The notes: a model not told the origin generated them from the letters alone. Shown: positions 16,313-24,934, counted from the first letter of the stretch. The stretch is 34,296 nucleotides of DNA from an uncultured Parabacteroides sp. (GCA_900552465.1 URZO01000041.1:1-34296); one strand, 5' to 3'. A program made the numbers and translations.

Positions 16313-18250
16313 CTAAAAACAGACGATCCCGCCTTCCGGCTGGATAATCAACTGGACCATTCCATCGGCTTTAACAGAAGTCTCGGTCATGCGTGGATTA
16401 CGTTTCTTGTCATCATCATATACCACAACCTTCTTTCCTGCAAACATAGGGAGGGATATTTTCAGTTTCAACGGCTCTTTTCCGGCGTTAATACCTGCCA
16501 CATACCATTTGTCAGCATGACGGCGGGCCAAAACGCAATACTTACCGGGGTAACCGTCAATAAAACGGATCTCATCCCAAGTGGTCGGCACCTGCTTCAT
16601 AAAATCGATCTCAAAAGCCGGAACATCCGTCAGATTATTGGGGGCAAGCGCAAAGTTCTGGATCGGGTTCTGGAACAAGACGGCTGTCGCCAACTGGAAG
16701 ACATCGGTCGTCTTACGAACCGTACCGCCGTCGTTCGTCCGGTTCAGACGCTTATTCAGCAAAACACCTCCGAACTCCATGCAACCGATCGTATTCCGGA
16801 TAAACGGATGCAGGCAGGCATTGAAAGCCTCGTTATCATCATAATGTTGGTTGAATATCAGGTTCTCGGAAGCCAGGACGGCTTCGCTCCCGACATAGTT
16901 CGGATACATGCGTTCCCATCCGCGCGGGATTGTGCAACCATGGAAAATCACCATCAACCCGTTATCGTCGGCATCGCTCAGGATTGCTTCGTAAAGACGC
17001 ATCGTTTCCTGTTTGTCACCACCGAAGAAATCAACCTTAATACCTTTCACCCCTAAACTGCGAAGCCATTTCATCTCCCGCTTACGGATAACAGGATTGT
17101 CCATACAGTTGACCGGCCCCTGTTCGATATCATTCCAATAGCCGCTGGAACTATACCACAGGAATACATCCACATGCTTGCTGTGAGCATAGTCGACAAG
17201 CGATTTCATCCGGTCGCGACCGATATTCGTATCCCACCAGTTATCAATCAGGACATACTCATACCCCATTGCTGCGGCAAGGTCCACATATTTTACCTGG
17301 TCGTCATAATTAATACTCCTGTCCTGCCAGAGAATCCAGCTCCAGGTTCCACGGCCAAAGCGATAATCGTGCTCCGTTTCATATAAAGGATCTACGACAT
17401 CCCAGAGAATAGTCGTTTCGACGATCGGCTTCAGTGTTTCACCGACAGTAAGCGTGCGCCACGGCGTACAGCCGGGTAGAGACAGGCCGGGAGCAACTGT
17501 TCCGTTCCCATTATTCTCCTCCGGCATCGGGAAGGCAAGGGTGTACAGGCCATCCGCTGTAGCATCACTCAAATGGGAAGCGCAATAACGGCTGTCGACA
17601 CCCGTCTCACTGACAAGAACCCAGCCATCGCCGCCCACACGAAACAGGCAGGGAAACGTATAACCATGCCCGTATTGCGAACGTTCGTTCATCGGGGCAT
17701 CGGGCTTGTATTCTTCCTCATAACTGGGCTTTGTCCGTTTCCAGCCAATCATGGCATCACTTTGCGGGCACAGGAATGTAGTCGTATAAGAGGGGAAGTC
17801 GAATCCCGTCATTTCTTTCTCGATCACACAACTGCCGGTTTCCCCGTATCGCGGCATCACATAACGGAACGCGACATCGTTATTGCTGACACGGAAAACA
17901 ACCTCGATCTTCTGCTGATCCGGATTAGCAAACGTACAGGTCAACTCGTTCGCCTGGTAATGAATATTCGATTGCTTGATGCGATCCTGTGTATAAGTCT
18001 TGTCGATCGGCCTTTCCTTATGCTCCACATACGTCATGTTCTTACCGAAATCACCGACATTCGAGACAAGTCCCAAAGGAGAATCCTCCAGAACTGTTTT
18101 CTCTTTATAGCTAACCCTGTAAACAGGTTTACCTTCTTTTATAGAAACCTGAACTTTCAGGTTTTGATCCGGACCTGCCACCGACAATTCCTGTGCGGAA
18201 AGCACGGAAACAGTTAGTGACAGTACCAATGTTATTAAATCAGCTCTCAT
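16313..18250 (-). CDS. Glycoside hydrolase family 97, retaining alpha-galactosidase type
   Basis: A 645-residue secreted (signal peptide MRADLITLVLSLTVSVLSAQ) GH97 enzyme expected in the periplasm. It has an N-terminal beta-sandwich (about 20-280), a TIM barrel (about 290-560) and a C-terminal beta domain. GH97 contains inverting alpha-glucosidases such as SusB and retaining alpha-galactosidases such as the B. theta GH97b. Here the barrel strand GIKVDFFGGDKQ carries Asp407, which fits the retaining nucleophile (Asp415 in GH97b). HGCTIPRGWERMYPN is followed by E462 in ASENL, which fits the acid/base at the same spacing (Glu470). The glucosidase-type glutamates are absent. It follows the GH51 gene by 27 bp in one operon. 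Confidence 0.88.
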   Translation of the reverse strand: MRADLITLVLSLTVSVLSAQELSVAGPDQNLKVQVSIKEGKPVYRVSYKEKTVLEDSPLGLVSNVGDFGKNMTYVEHKERPIDKTYTQDRIKQSNIHYQANELTCTFANPDQQKIEVVFRVSNNDVAFRYVMPRYGETGSCVIEKEMTGFDFPSYTTTFLCPQSDAMIGWKRTKPSYEEEYKPDAPMNERSQYGHGYTFPCLFRVGGDGWVLVSETGVDSRYCASHLSDATADGLYTLAFPMPEENNGNGTVAPGLSLPGCTPWRTLTVGETLKPIVETTILWDVVDPLYETEHDYRFGRGTWSWILWQDRSINYDDQVKYVDLAAAMGYEYVLIDNWWDTNIGRDRMKSLVDYAHSKHVDVFLWYSSSGYWNDIEQGPVNCMDNPVIRKREMKWLRSLGVKGIKVDFFGGDKQETMRLYEAILSDADDNGLMVIFHGCTIPRGWERMYPNYVGSEAVLASENLIFNQHYDDNEAFNACLHPFIRNTIGCMEFGGVLLNKRLNRTNDGGTVRKTTDVFQLATAVLFQNPIQNFALAPNNLTDVPAFEIDFMKQVPTTWDEIRFIDGYPGKYCVLARRHADKWYVAGINAGKEPLKLKISLPMFAGKKVVVYDDDKKRNPRMTETSVKADGMVQLIIQPEGGIVCF

Positions 18251-18277
18251 CTTTTCCGTCTTTAACCTCTTTCCTTC

Positions 18278-20230
18278 TTATAGTTTGAAACGATAAACGG
18301 AGAAACTGAGCGGACTCAATGTAACTTCCGTCTCCGGTGCCTCGATCTCAATGTCGGACACGACTGGAACGACAACAGAAGGACTACACAATGTATTCTT
18401 TGCTTCCAGGTCCGAAGCATGAAGCAATGTGAACGTTCCTTTATGTTTGCCGGCGGAAAGGCCGTTCATATTCAGTTTTACTTTTTTATGAAGGATTCCG
18501 GTATTGGCTATTTTAATAATCAGCTCGTTTGTCTTTTTATCGACAGCGGCAGTGGCATAAAGATCGTTTTGGCCTGTTACAGGCTCATTCTGCATCGTTA
18601 ACGGCAGAACATTCGTACCCACATTATGACCGTATAACTGCTGTACATAATAGTTAGGCGTTTTTACCAACGACAGGTTGTCGAACCAGATCAGATCCGG
18701 GCGCCATTGCCAGGCATCGACATGGGCAAAAAGCGGAGCGTATGTACATAAATATACGACATCGGCATTCCGTTCGAGACCAGTCATAAAAGCGGCTTCA
18801 CAAAGGGCTGACAGGAAACTGTTTTCACGATTGGCCGTATGGCAGGCATATTCTCCGGCAAACACTTTAGGCCCCTGACGATCATACGAGTCATAACGTT
18901 TGGCTCCATTCAGGAACCATTCGGGAGAACGATAGAAATGTTCGTCCACCAGATCAACCTTCAGCCGCTTCATTTCCGGCCAGAGGTAATCGAAGTCTTC
19001 CCCTTCCGACTGCGGACCGGAACTTCCGACAATCTGTATTTCCGGATATTTGGCACGGATAGCTTTCACAAACGGTTCAAGGCGTTCCGTATAAAGCGAT
19101 CCCCACTGCTCGTTACCGATCGCAAGAAGTTTCAGGTTGAACGGGGCCGGATGTCCCATATCGGCACGGATCTTTCCCCACTTGCTGGTAACCGGGCCAT
19201 TGGCAAACTCGATCAGGTCGAGCGCGTCGTCAATATAGGGCTGCAACTTATCCACCGGGCAATTCTCATTCAGATCATGATTTTCATATTGGCAGGAAAG
19301 GCCGCAATTCAATACGGGAAGCGGTTCGGCTCCTATATCTTCGCTTAACTGGAAATATTCGAAGAAGCCTAAACCATAAGACTGATAATAGTCGGGGAAC
19401 TTCTTATACACAAACGTATAATTCCAGCGGTTGACATTGATCGGACGGTTCTCTACCGGACCGATCGTATTCTTCCATTGGTAACGGGTTGCCATGTTGT
19501 TACCTTCAACTATACAACCGCCGGGGAAACGAAAAACACCCGGTTTCAAATCTTTCAGGGCCTGCGCCAGATCAGCACGCATACCGTTCGGACGGTTGTT
19601 GAATGTCTTTTGCGGGAACAATGATATGTGTTCCAGATCTACGATCCCCTTTGTTGCCATTGTAATACGTAGGCGGGAATGAGCATCTGTCATACCAGGT
19701 GTCAAAACAACCGTATACTTTTTCCATTCCTTGCCGCTAACCTCGATTTCTTTTTCTTCACACAGGTCGTTCCGGCTGTTTACCAGATTAATACGCAGCT
19801 TAACCGGTGTATTGGACTGAGCACGGGCATACAGAGAGAAATCATACTTCTCCCCCTCCTTGATGCCGATACCTTTAAAACCTTCGTTATCCAGGCCGGT
19901 ACCGGTCTGCTCCTTTTCATAAGAAAGGCGGACATAATGCGGATTACGATCGAAACAGGGATTTTTAGTCTGCACCGTCACATTCCCAAAGGGAGTCCAG
20001 CCGCCAAAAGGATCGTCAAATTCAAAAGAACGGTTCTTGACAAGTTCGGCATACAGGCCTCCGTCGGCGCCAAAATTGATGTCTTCAAAAAAGATGCCAT
20101 ACATAGTCGACTGGATAGGTGCACCTGGATTCTGTACATCTATCTTAAACTCATTACTTTGTGCCATTAAACTAACTGCTCCCATGCTAAATAGACACAG
20201 CACAATGGCTTTTTTCATACTTTTTGTCAT
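18278..20230 (-). CDS. Alpha-L-arabinofuranosidase, glycoside hydrolase family 51
   Basis: A 650-residue secreted GH51 retaining enzyme that removes alpha-linked L-arabinofuranose from arabinan, arabinoxylan or arabinogalactan side chains. There is a signal peptide (about 1-23, ending LMAQ), then NPGAPIQSTMYGIFFEDINF, and a carbohydrate-binding-like insert (about 75-205). The TIM barrel contains the acid/base E374 in AIGNEQWGS and the nucleophile E460 in VFAGEYACH. A C-terminal beta domain follows. The first ATG (20230) and a second at 20218 (MKKAIVL) are both possible starts. It is the first gene of the GH51-GH97 operon, divergent from galM. Confidence 0.95.
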   Translation of the reverse strand: MTKSMKKAIVLCLFSMGAVSLMAQSNEFKIDVQNPGAPIQSTMYGIFFEDINFGADGGLYAELVKNRSFEFDDPFGGWTPFGNVTVQTKNPCFDRNPHYVRLSYEKEQTGTGLDNEGFKGIGIKEGEKYDFSLYARAQSNTPVKLRINLVNSRNDLCEEKEIEVSGKEWKKYTVVLTPGMTDAHSRLRITMATKGIVDLEHISLFPQKTFNNRPNGMRADLAQALKDLKPGVFRFPGGCIVEGNNMATRYQWKNTIGPVENRPINVNRWNYTFVYKKFPDYYQSYGLGFFEYFQLSEDIGAEPLPVLNCGLSCQYENHDLNENCPVDKLQPYIDDALDLIEFANGPVTSKWGKIRADMGHPAPFNLKLLAIGNEQWGSLYTERLEPFVKAIRAKYPEIQIVGSSGPQSEGEDFDYLWPEMKRLKVDLVDEHFYRSPEWFLNGAKRYDSYDRQGPKVFAGEYACHTANRENSFLSALCEAAFMTGLERNADVVYLCTYAPLFAHVDAWQWRPDLIWFDNLSLVKTPNYYVQQLYGHNVGTNVLPLTMQNEPVTGQNDLYATAAVDKKTNELIIKIANTGILHKKVKLNMNGLSAGKHKGTFTLLHASDLEAKNTLCSPSVVVPVVSDIEIEAPETEVTLSPLSFSVYRFKL

Positions 20231-20270
20231 AGATATGTGTTTTTCCGTGAATATAAAGATTATTTAGTCG

Positions 20271-20299
20271 CAAATGTACACTAATTATTTTGATTCAAA
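20271..20299 (-). promoter_or_regulatory. Promoter of the GH51-GH97 operon
   Basis: On the minus strand TACATTTG (20271-20278) matches TAnnTTTG, with TTTG (20296-20299) 17 bp upstream as the -33 element. The predicted leader is about 35 bases. Confidence 0.65.
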
Positions 20300-20386
20300 G
20301 AAGGGAAATCACTTATTTTAATTGACAAAAAGCCCTTTTATGCTATAAAACATCTTTAAAGTAGTGCATGAATACAAAGAAGAGAG

Positions 20387-20394
20387 TAATTTTA
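20387..20394 (+). promoter_or_regulatory. Weak candidate -7 element for galM
   Basis: TAATTTTA differs from TAnnTTTG only in the last base and lies 27 bp before the ATG at 20421. Its position supports that ATG over the GTG at 20364. An imperfect symmetric segment, ATCTTTAAAGTAGTG (20352-20366), lies just upstream and could bind a regulator. Confidence 0.35.
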
Positions 20395-20420
20395 CACACA
20401 ATTTTGAAACATTTATTTAC

Positions 20421-21500
20421 ATGAAGAACGAAAGCACGCTGTCTGGCTTAACTGTGGCTAACTTCAGCAAGCAATTAGACGGCAAGGAGACGATGCTATG
20501 CATCCTTACAAATAACAAAGGAGCAGAACTTACCATTACCAATTACGGTGCAAAAATTGTATCGCTTATGGTACCGGATCGGTCCGGGAAGTTAACCGAC
20601 GTAGTAACAGGACACAATTCTATAGACGAATACATGGTTTCCGAAGAGCCTTATTTCGGAGCCATTTGCGGACGATATGGCAACCGTATCGCCGGTGGTA
20701 AATTCACGTTGGATGGTGTTGTGTACGACAAACTGGCTATCAACAACGGGCCAAACAGCCTGCATGGCGGTTTGAAAGGATTCAACTCCGTTGTCTGGGA
20801 CCTGAACAAGATCGACAACCAGACGGTAGAACTGAAATATATATCAGCCGACGGTGAAGAAGGTTTCCCCGGAAAGTTAGATACGACTGTGACTTACCAC
20901 CTCTCCGATGATAACGAAGTCGTGATCATGTATCACGCCGTTACGGACAAACCGACAGTACTCAACCTGACGAACCACTCCTATTTCAACCTGTCAGGCC
21001 AGGGCGATCCTTCCGTTTACGACCATAAACTGACGATTAACGCAGATTATTACCTGCCGACAGACGATACAGCCATTCCATATGGCCCGAAAGAAAAGGT
21101 GGAAGGCACTCCGATGGACTTCCGCACCCCTCACGAAGTAGGTGAACGCATCGACGAAGATTTCGAAGCGCTGAATTTCGGAAAAGGATATGACCATACA
21201 TATATATTAAATAAAGCAGAAGAAAACGAACTGTCGTTCTGCGCCCGTTGCGTATCGCCTAAAACCGGTATCGTAATGGAATGCTACACCACACAACCGG
21301 GCGTGCAACTGTATACGGGAAACTGGATGACCGGCAATTTTGAAGGAAAGAACGGACAGCGCTATCCGGCCCGTGCCGCTCTCTGCCTGGAAACACAGCA
21401 TTACCCCGACAGTCCGAACAAGCCGGAATATCCATCCACCGTACTGCGTCCGGGCGAAGTATTCCAAAGTAAAACAATCTATAAGTTCACGATCGAATAA
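20421..21500 (+). CDS. galM: Aldose 1-epimerase (galactose mutarotase)
   Basis: A 359-residue cytoplasmic epimerase that interconverts alpha and beta anomers of galactose (and other aldoses), supplying the alpha form that galactokinase uses. The family pattern is clear: NYGAKIVSLMVPDR, the GRYGNRIAGGKF substrate loop, the catalytic histidine in LTNHSYFNLSG, a QHYPDSPNKPEYP segment, and the C-terminal catalytic glutamate in RPGEVFQS. A GTG at 20364 would add 19 residues but lies upstream of the likely promoter. The gene precedes the MFS porter by 47 bp and galK, giving a Leloir-pathway cluster. No signal peptide is visible from this start. Confidence 0.93.
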   Translation: MKNESTLSGLTVANFSKQLDGKETMLCILTNNKGAELTITNYGAKIVSLMVPDRSGKLTDVVTGHNSIDEYMVSEEPYFGAICGRYGNRIAGGKFTLDGVVYDKLAINNGPNSLHGGLKGFNSVVWDLNKIDNQTVELKYISADGEEGFPGKLDTTVTYHLSDDNEVVIMYHAVTDKPTVLNLTNHSYFNLSGQGDPSVYDHKLTINADYYLPTDDTAIPYGPKEKVEGTPMDFRTPHEVGERIDEDFEALNFGKGYDHTYILNKAEENELSFCARCVSPKTGIVMECYTTQPGVQLYTGNWMTGNFEGKNGQRYPARAALCLETQHYPDSPNKPEYPSTVLRPGEVFQSKTIYKFTIE

Positions 21501-21547
21501 ATAGAATCTGACAGACCTAAATAATTAACAAACTAAATAATTTAAAA

Positions 21548-22834
21548 ATGGCACAACAGAACAAACAAAACTATTTGTTACCCATAATCATTATGGTATT
21601 CCTGTTTGGTATGATTTCATTCGTTACCAACTTGGCAGCCCCTATGGGTAAAATCTTAACAACCCAATTCGATGTATCCCCGGCAATGGGGCTTTTGGGT
21701 AACTTAGCTAACTTTATAGCCTATGCTGTTATGGGTATTCCGGGCGGTATCATGCTGGAAAGATTCGGTTACAAAAAGACTGCTTTGACCGCAATTGCAA
21801 TTGGTCTTATCGGTGTTTTCATCCAGTACTTGTCTGGTGGTCAGCAGAGCTTCATGATCTACCTTGTCGGTGCTTTCATCTCAGGTTTCTCCATGTGTTT
21901 ATTGAACATGGTTGTCAACCCTATGCTGAACACACTCGGTGGTGGTGGCAACAAAGGTAACCAGTTGATCCAGATCGGTGGTTCATTCAACTCTGTAATG
22001 GGTACGCTGACTCCTATGTTGGTTGGTGTTTTGGTAGGTGAAATCACAAAAGCTACAAGCATCACGGATGTTTACCCCGTGCTCTATATCGCAATGGGCG
22101 TATTCGCATTTGCTTTCATCGTACTGTCGTTCTCTTCATTACCTGAACCTCATGCAGAAAAGGCAAAAGAATCACTGTCTACGTTGATGTTGGGTGCCCT
22201 GAAGTTCCGTCACTTCGTGCTGGGAGCTTTAGCTATCTTCGTTTATGTAGGTGTTGAAGTAGGTACACCCGGTGTGCTTGACCTGTGGTTGGTAAAAGAG
22301 ATCGGTATTGCTCCTACTATCTCCGGATTCGTTTGCGGTACTTACTGGTTCCTGATGCTTATCGGGCGTCTGGTCGGTGCTTCAATCGGTAGTAAAGTGT
22401 CCAGTAAAATCATGTTGACGGTGACATCGGCTGTGGGTGCAATCCTGGTAGGTCTTGCCATGGTATTGCCTGTTTCGACGATGGTTAACGTACCTGTATT
22501 ACAAACAGATGCAGTAGGTGCATTAGGATTCGGTTTGGCCGAAGTTCCTATCAATGCTCTTCTTCTTCTGATCGTTGGTCTTTGTACCTCCATCATGTGG
22601 GGCGGTATCTTCAACCTCGCAGTAGAAGGACTGGGTAAATATCTGGCTGCAGCATCCGGTATCTTCATGGTGCTTGTTTGCGGTGGTGGTATCCTGCCTT
22701 GGATCCAGGGATTGATCGTATCCGCAGCTGGTTATCAGTTCTCATACATCGTCATTTTGCTCAGCTTGATCTATCTGCTTTACTATGCATTGATCGGCTG
22801 CAAGAATGTAAACAAAGACATTCCTGTTGAATAA
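21548..22834 (+). CDS. MFS glucose/galactose porter, FucP-like
   Basis: A 428-residue inner-membrane permease with about 12 hydrophobic segments, belonging to the fucose-galactose-proton symporter branch of the major facilitator superfamily. Visible features are FGMISFVTNLAAPMGKIL in the first helix, GGIMLERFGYKK (the helix 2-3 loop motif), a conserved NMVVNPMLNTLGGGG segment, and QIGGSFNSVMGTLTPML. Its place between galM and galK makes galactose the most likely substrate, as in the corresponding B. theta cluster. Codon choice (GGT, GTT, GCT rich) differs from the flanking genes and suggests high expression. Transcribed with galM; galK has its own promoter. Confidence 0.9.
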   Translation: MAQQNKQNYLLPIIIMVFLFGMISFVTNLAAPMGKILTTQFDVSPAMGLLGNLANFIAYAVMGIPGGIMLERFGYKKTALTAIAIGLIGVFIQYLSGGQQSFMIYLVGAFISGFSMCLLNMVVNPMLNTLGGGGNKGNQLIQIGGSFNSVMGTLTPMLVGVLVGEITKATSITDVYPVLYIAMGVFAFAFIVLSFSSLPEPHAEKAKESLSTLMLGALKFRHFVLGALAIFVYVGVEVGTPGVLDLWLVKEIGIAPTISGFVCGTYWFLMLIGRLVGASIGSKVSSKIMLTVTSAVGAILVGLAMVLPVSTMVNVPVLQTDAVGALGFGLAEVPINALLLLIVGLCTSIMWGGIFNLAVEGLGKYLAAASGIFMVLVCGGGILPWIQGLIVSAAGYQFSYIVILLSLIYLLYYALIGCKNVNKDIPVE

Positions 22835-22854
22835 AAAATAAGTGTAACTATATG

Positions 22855-22902
22855 ATTGAAGAAATTATCTAACTATATTTGTAGTCGGATAATTTCTTCA
22901 AT
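22855..22902. repeat. Perfect 15-bp inverted repeat enclosing the galK promoter
   Basis: ATTGAAGAAATTATC (22855-22869) and GATAATTTCTTCAAT (22888-22902) are exact inverted copies separated by 18 bp. The spacer contains the galK -7 box TATATTTG. The stem is AT-rich and no T-run follows, so it is a poor terminator. The geometry suits a regulator binding site or a leader hairpin. Confidence 0.8.
22874..22881 (+). promoter_or_regulatory. -7 promoter element for galK
   Basis: TATATTTG matches TAnnTTTG and is placed inside the loop of the inverted repeat, 54 bp before the galK ATG. No good -33 TTTG is present, which would fit regulated expression. Confidence 0.55.
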
Positions 22903-22935
22903 TGTTTAATAACCTAATTAAAAAACAAATCTATC

Positions 22936-24081
22936 ATGAGACAAAAAATCAGAAATAAATTTCAGGAGTTATTCTCTACAGAAGGTAGCGTATATGCATC
23001 TCCGGGCCGTATCAATTTGATTGGTGAACATACCGATTATAATGGTGGATTCGTATTCCCGGGTGCAATCGACAAAGGTATGATTGCTGAAATCAAACCG
23101 AACGGAACCGGTAAGGTCCGTGCTTTCTCTGTAGACCTGAATGATTACGCCGAATTTGGTCTGAACGAAGAAGACGCACCAAAAGCAAGCTGGGCGAGAT
23201 ACATTTTCGGTGTTTGCCGCGAAATCATCAAACGTGGCGGACAGATCCAGGGATTTGACACCGTATTTGCAGGTGATGTTCCTCTGGGTGCAGGTATGTC
23301 CTCTTCCGCTGCATTGGAAAGCACATACGCATTTGCGTTGAACGACCTGTTCTCCCTGAACATCGACAAATTTGAATTAGCTAAGATCGGCCAGTCTACC
23401 GAACATAATTATTGCGGTGTAAACTGCGGTATCATGGATCAGTTTGCTTCCGTATTCGGTAAAGAAGGAAGCCTGATTCGTCTGGATTGCCGTTCACTCG
23501 AATATAAATATTTCCCGTTCCACCCGGTTGGTTACAAGCTGGTGTTGCTGGATTCGGTTGTAAAACACGAACTGGCTTCTTCTGCTTACAACAAACGCCG
23601 CCAGTCTTGCGAAAACGCAGCTGCCGCTATCCGCCGCAATCATCCGGAAGTTGAATTCCTGCGTGATGCAACAATGGATATGCTGAACGAAGTGAAAGGT
23701 GACATCAGTGCAGAGGACTATATGCGTGCAGAATACGTAATCGAAGAAGTACAGCGCGTACTTGACGTTTGCGAAGCACTGGAAAAAGACGATTACGAAA
23801 CCGTAGGCCAAAAGATGTTCGAAACACATCACGGCATGAGCAAACTATACGAAGTTAGCTGTGAAGAGCTGGATTTCCTGAACGATGTAGCTAAGAAATG
23901 TGGTGTAACCGGCTCACGCGTAATGGGTGGCGGTTTCGGAGGTTGTACGATTAACCTGGTGAAAGAAGAGAAATATGATGCATTCGTGAAAGAAGCATTC
24001 GAATCTTACACAGCCAAGTTTGGTCACGAACCGAAATTGTACAACGTAGTAATCAGCGACGGCGCACGCAAACTCGCATAA
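22936..24081 (+). CDS. galK: Galactokinase
   Basis: A 381-residue GHMP-family kinase that phosphorylates alpha-D-galactose to galactose-1-phosphate with ATP, the first Leloir step. The three family motifs are present: GRINLIGEHTDYNGG (about 24-38, sugar binding), PLGAGMSSSAALE (about 116-128, phosphate loop), and RVMGGGFGGCTINL near the C-terminus (about 330-343). The length is typical. No galT or galE lies in the window, so the rest of the pathway is elsewhere. galK is 30 bp upstream of araR, and the two are probably co-transcribed. Confidence 0.97.
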   Translation: MRQKIRNKFQELFSTEGSVYASPGRINLIGEHTDYNGGFVFPGAIDKGMIAEIKPNGTGKVRAFSVDLNDYAEFGLNEEDAPKASWARYIFGVCREIIKRGGQIQGFDTVFAGDVPLGAGMSSSAALESTYAFALNDLFSLNIDKFELAKIGQSTEHNYCGVNCGIMDQFASVFGKEGSLIRLDCRSLEYKYFPFHPVGYKLVLLDSVVKHELASSAYNKRRQSCENAAAAIRRNHPEVEFLRDATMDMLNEVKGDISAEDYMRAEYVIEEVQRVLDVCEALEKDDYETVGQKMFETHHGMSKLYEVSCEELDFLNDVAKKCGVTGSRVMGGGFGGCTINLVKEEKYDAFVKEAFESYTAKFGHEPKLYNVVISDGARKLA

Positions 24082-24111
24082 ACATAATTAATCATAATTC
24101 CATATAAAATC

Positions 24112-24804
24112 ATGACAGCCGCTTTTTATCAGGAGGAAACCAAATTTTACGTATCTGTAGACTGTATCATCTTAGGTTTTAACCAAGGTGAACTTAATGT
24201 ATTACTTTACAAACGGAAGTTTGAACCAATGTTGGGACAATGGTCCCTGATGGGCGGTTTTATCAAAGCCGGCGAGAGTATAGATGAAGCTGCATCACGT
24301 GTGCTTACAGACTGTACTGGCATCGATAATCTTTTTATGGAACAGGTAGGTGCTTACGGAGATGTTACCCGCGATCTTGGAGAGCGGGTGATCTCCGTAG
24401 CATACTATTCACTGGTAAATATGAATGACTTCAGTGCCGAAACACTGGAAGAGCATAATGCTGTATGGACAAAGATCAGCGAAGTGCCACAACTTATTTT
24501 CGACCATAACCAGATGATTATCGACACCTTAGCCCGTTTACGCAGAAAAGCGGCTACCCGTCCGGTCGGTTTCAATCTGCTTCCCGAGAAGTTCACTTTG
24601 CCACAATTGCAAAGCCTGTATGAAGCGATCTACCAAACTCAACTGGATAAACGTAACTTCCGCAAAAAGCTCAATGCAATGGATATCCTGGAAAAGCTGG
24701 ACGAGAAAGATAAGAAAGGTTCCAAGAGAGGTGCATTCTATTACATGTTCAACAAAGAAAAATACGATCGTTTGCTGGAACAGGGATTCTATTTCTCTTT
24801 ATAA
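24112..24804 (+). CDS. araR: NUDIX-domain transcriptional regulator of arabinose utilisation, AraR (NrtR family)
   Basis: A 230-residue repressor resembling B. theta BT0354 (BtAraR), in which L-arabinose bound to a NUDIX-like domain releases a winged-helix domain from DNA. The NUDIX-like domain covers about 10-145 and the winged helix about 150-230, with LPQLQSLYEAIY as a likely helix. The NUDIX box is degenerate. G49 and E55 are kept, but the catalytic REUxEExG segment reads RVLTDCTG (63-70), so hydrolase activity is unlikely and a sensor role fits. It lies 30 bp after galK and upstream of araDAB. A palindrome in the araD promoter is the likely operator. Confidence 0.9.
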   Translation: MTAAFYQEETKFYVSVDCIILGFNQGELNVLLYKRKFEPMLGQWSLMGGFIKAGESIDEAASRVLTDCTGIDNLFMEQVGAYGDVTRDLGERVISVAYYSLVNMNDFSAETLEEHNAVWTKISEVPQLIFDHNQMIIDTLARLRRKAATRPVGFNLLPEKFTLPQLQSLYEAIYQTQLDKRNFRKKLNAMDILEKLDEKDKKGSKRGAFYYMFNKEKYDRLLEQGFYFSL

Positions 24805-24892
24805 GTACATACAGATGCATTTCCTGTTTCATCCTTATGAAACCAAAATTCCTTCCGGATGAAACAGAAACTCCATAGGGATGGAATAAAAT
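24805..24892. repeat. Tandem array 3: 22-bp units with palindromic core TTTCATCCGGATGAAA
   Basis: Units begin at 24805, 24827, 24849 and 24871 with an exact 22-bp period. ATGAAAC occurs at 24837 and 24859 and ATGGAAT at 24881. The left half-site reads TTTCAT, TTCCTT and CTCCAT in the last three units. The first unit is the most diverged. The array starts at the first base after the araR stop codon and ends just before the araR terminator, so it should be transcribed as the araR 3' leader-out region. Confidence 0.75.
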
Positions 24893-24906
24893 GCAAAAAC
24901 AAAGGT

Positions 24907-24934
24907 AGCTATGTTGTAGAACATAGCTTTTTTT
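24907..24934 (+). terminator. Rho-independent terminator of the galK-araR transcript
   Basis: AGCTATGTT (24907-24915) pairs perfectly with AACATAGCT (24920-24928) around GTAG, followed by seven T residues. It isolates araR from araDAB transcription. Confidence 0.92.

Noticed and set aside
20364..20420. Longer GalM starting from GTG at 20364
   Set aside because: The extension is not similar to GalM proteins and begins upstream of the probable promoter; the ATG at 20421 is preferred.
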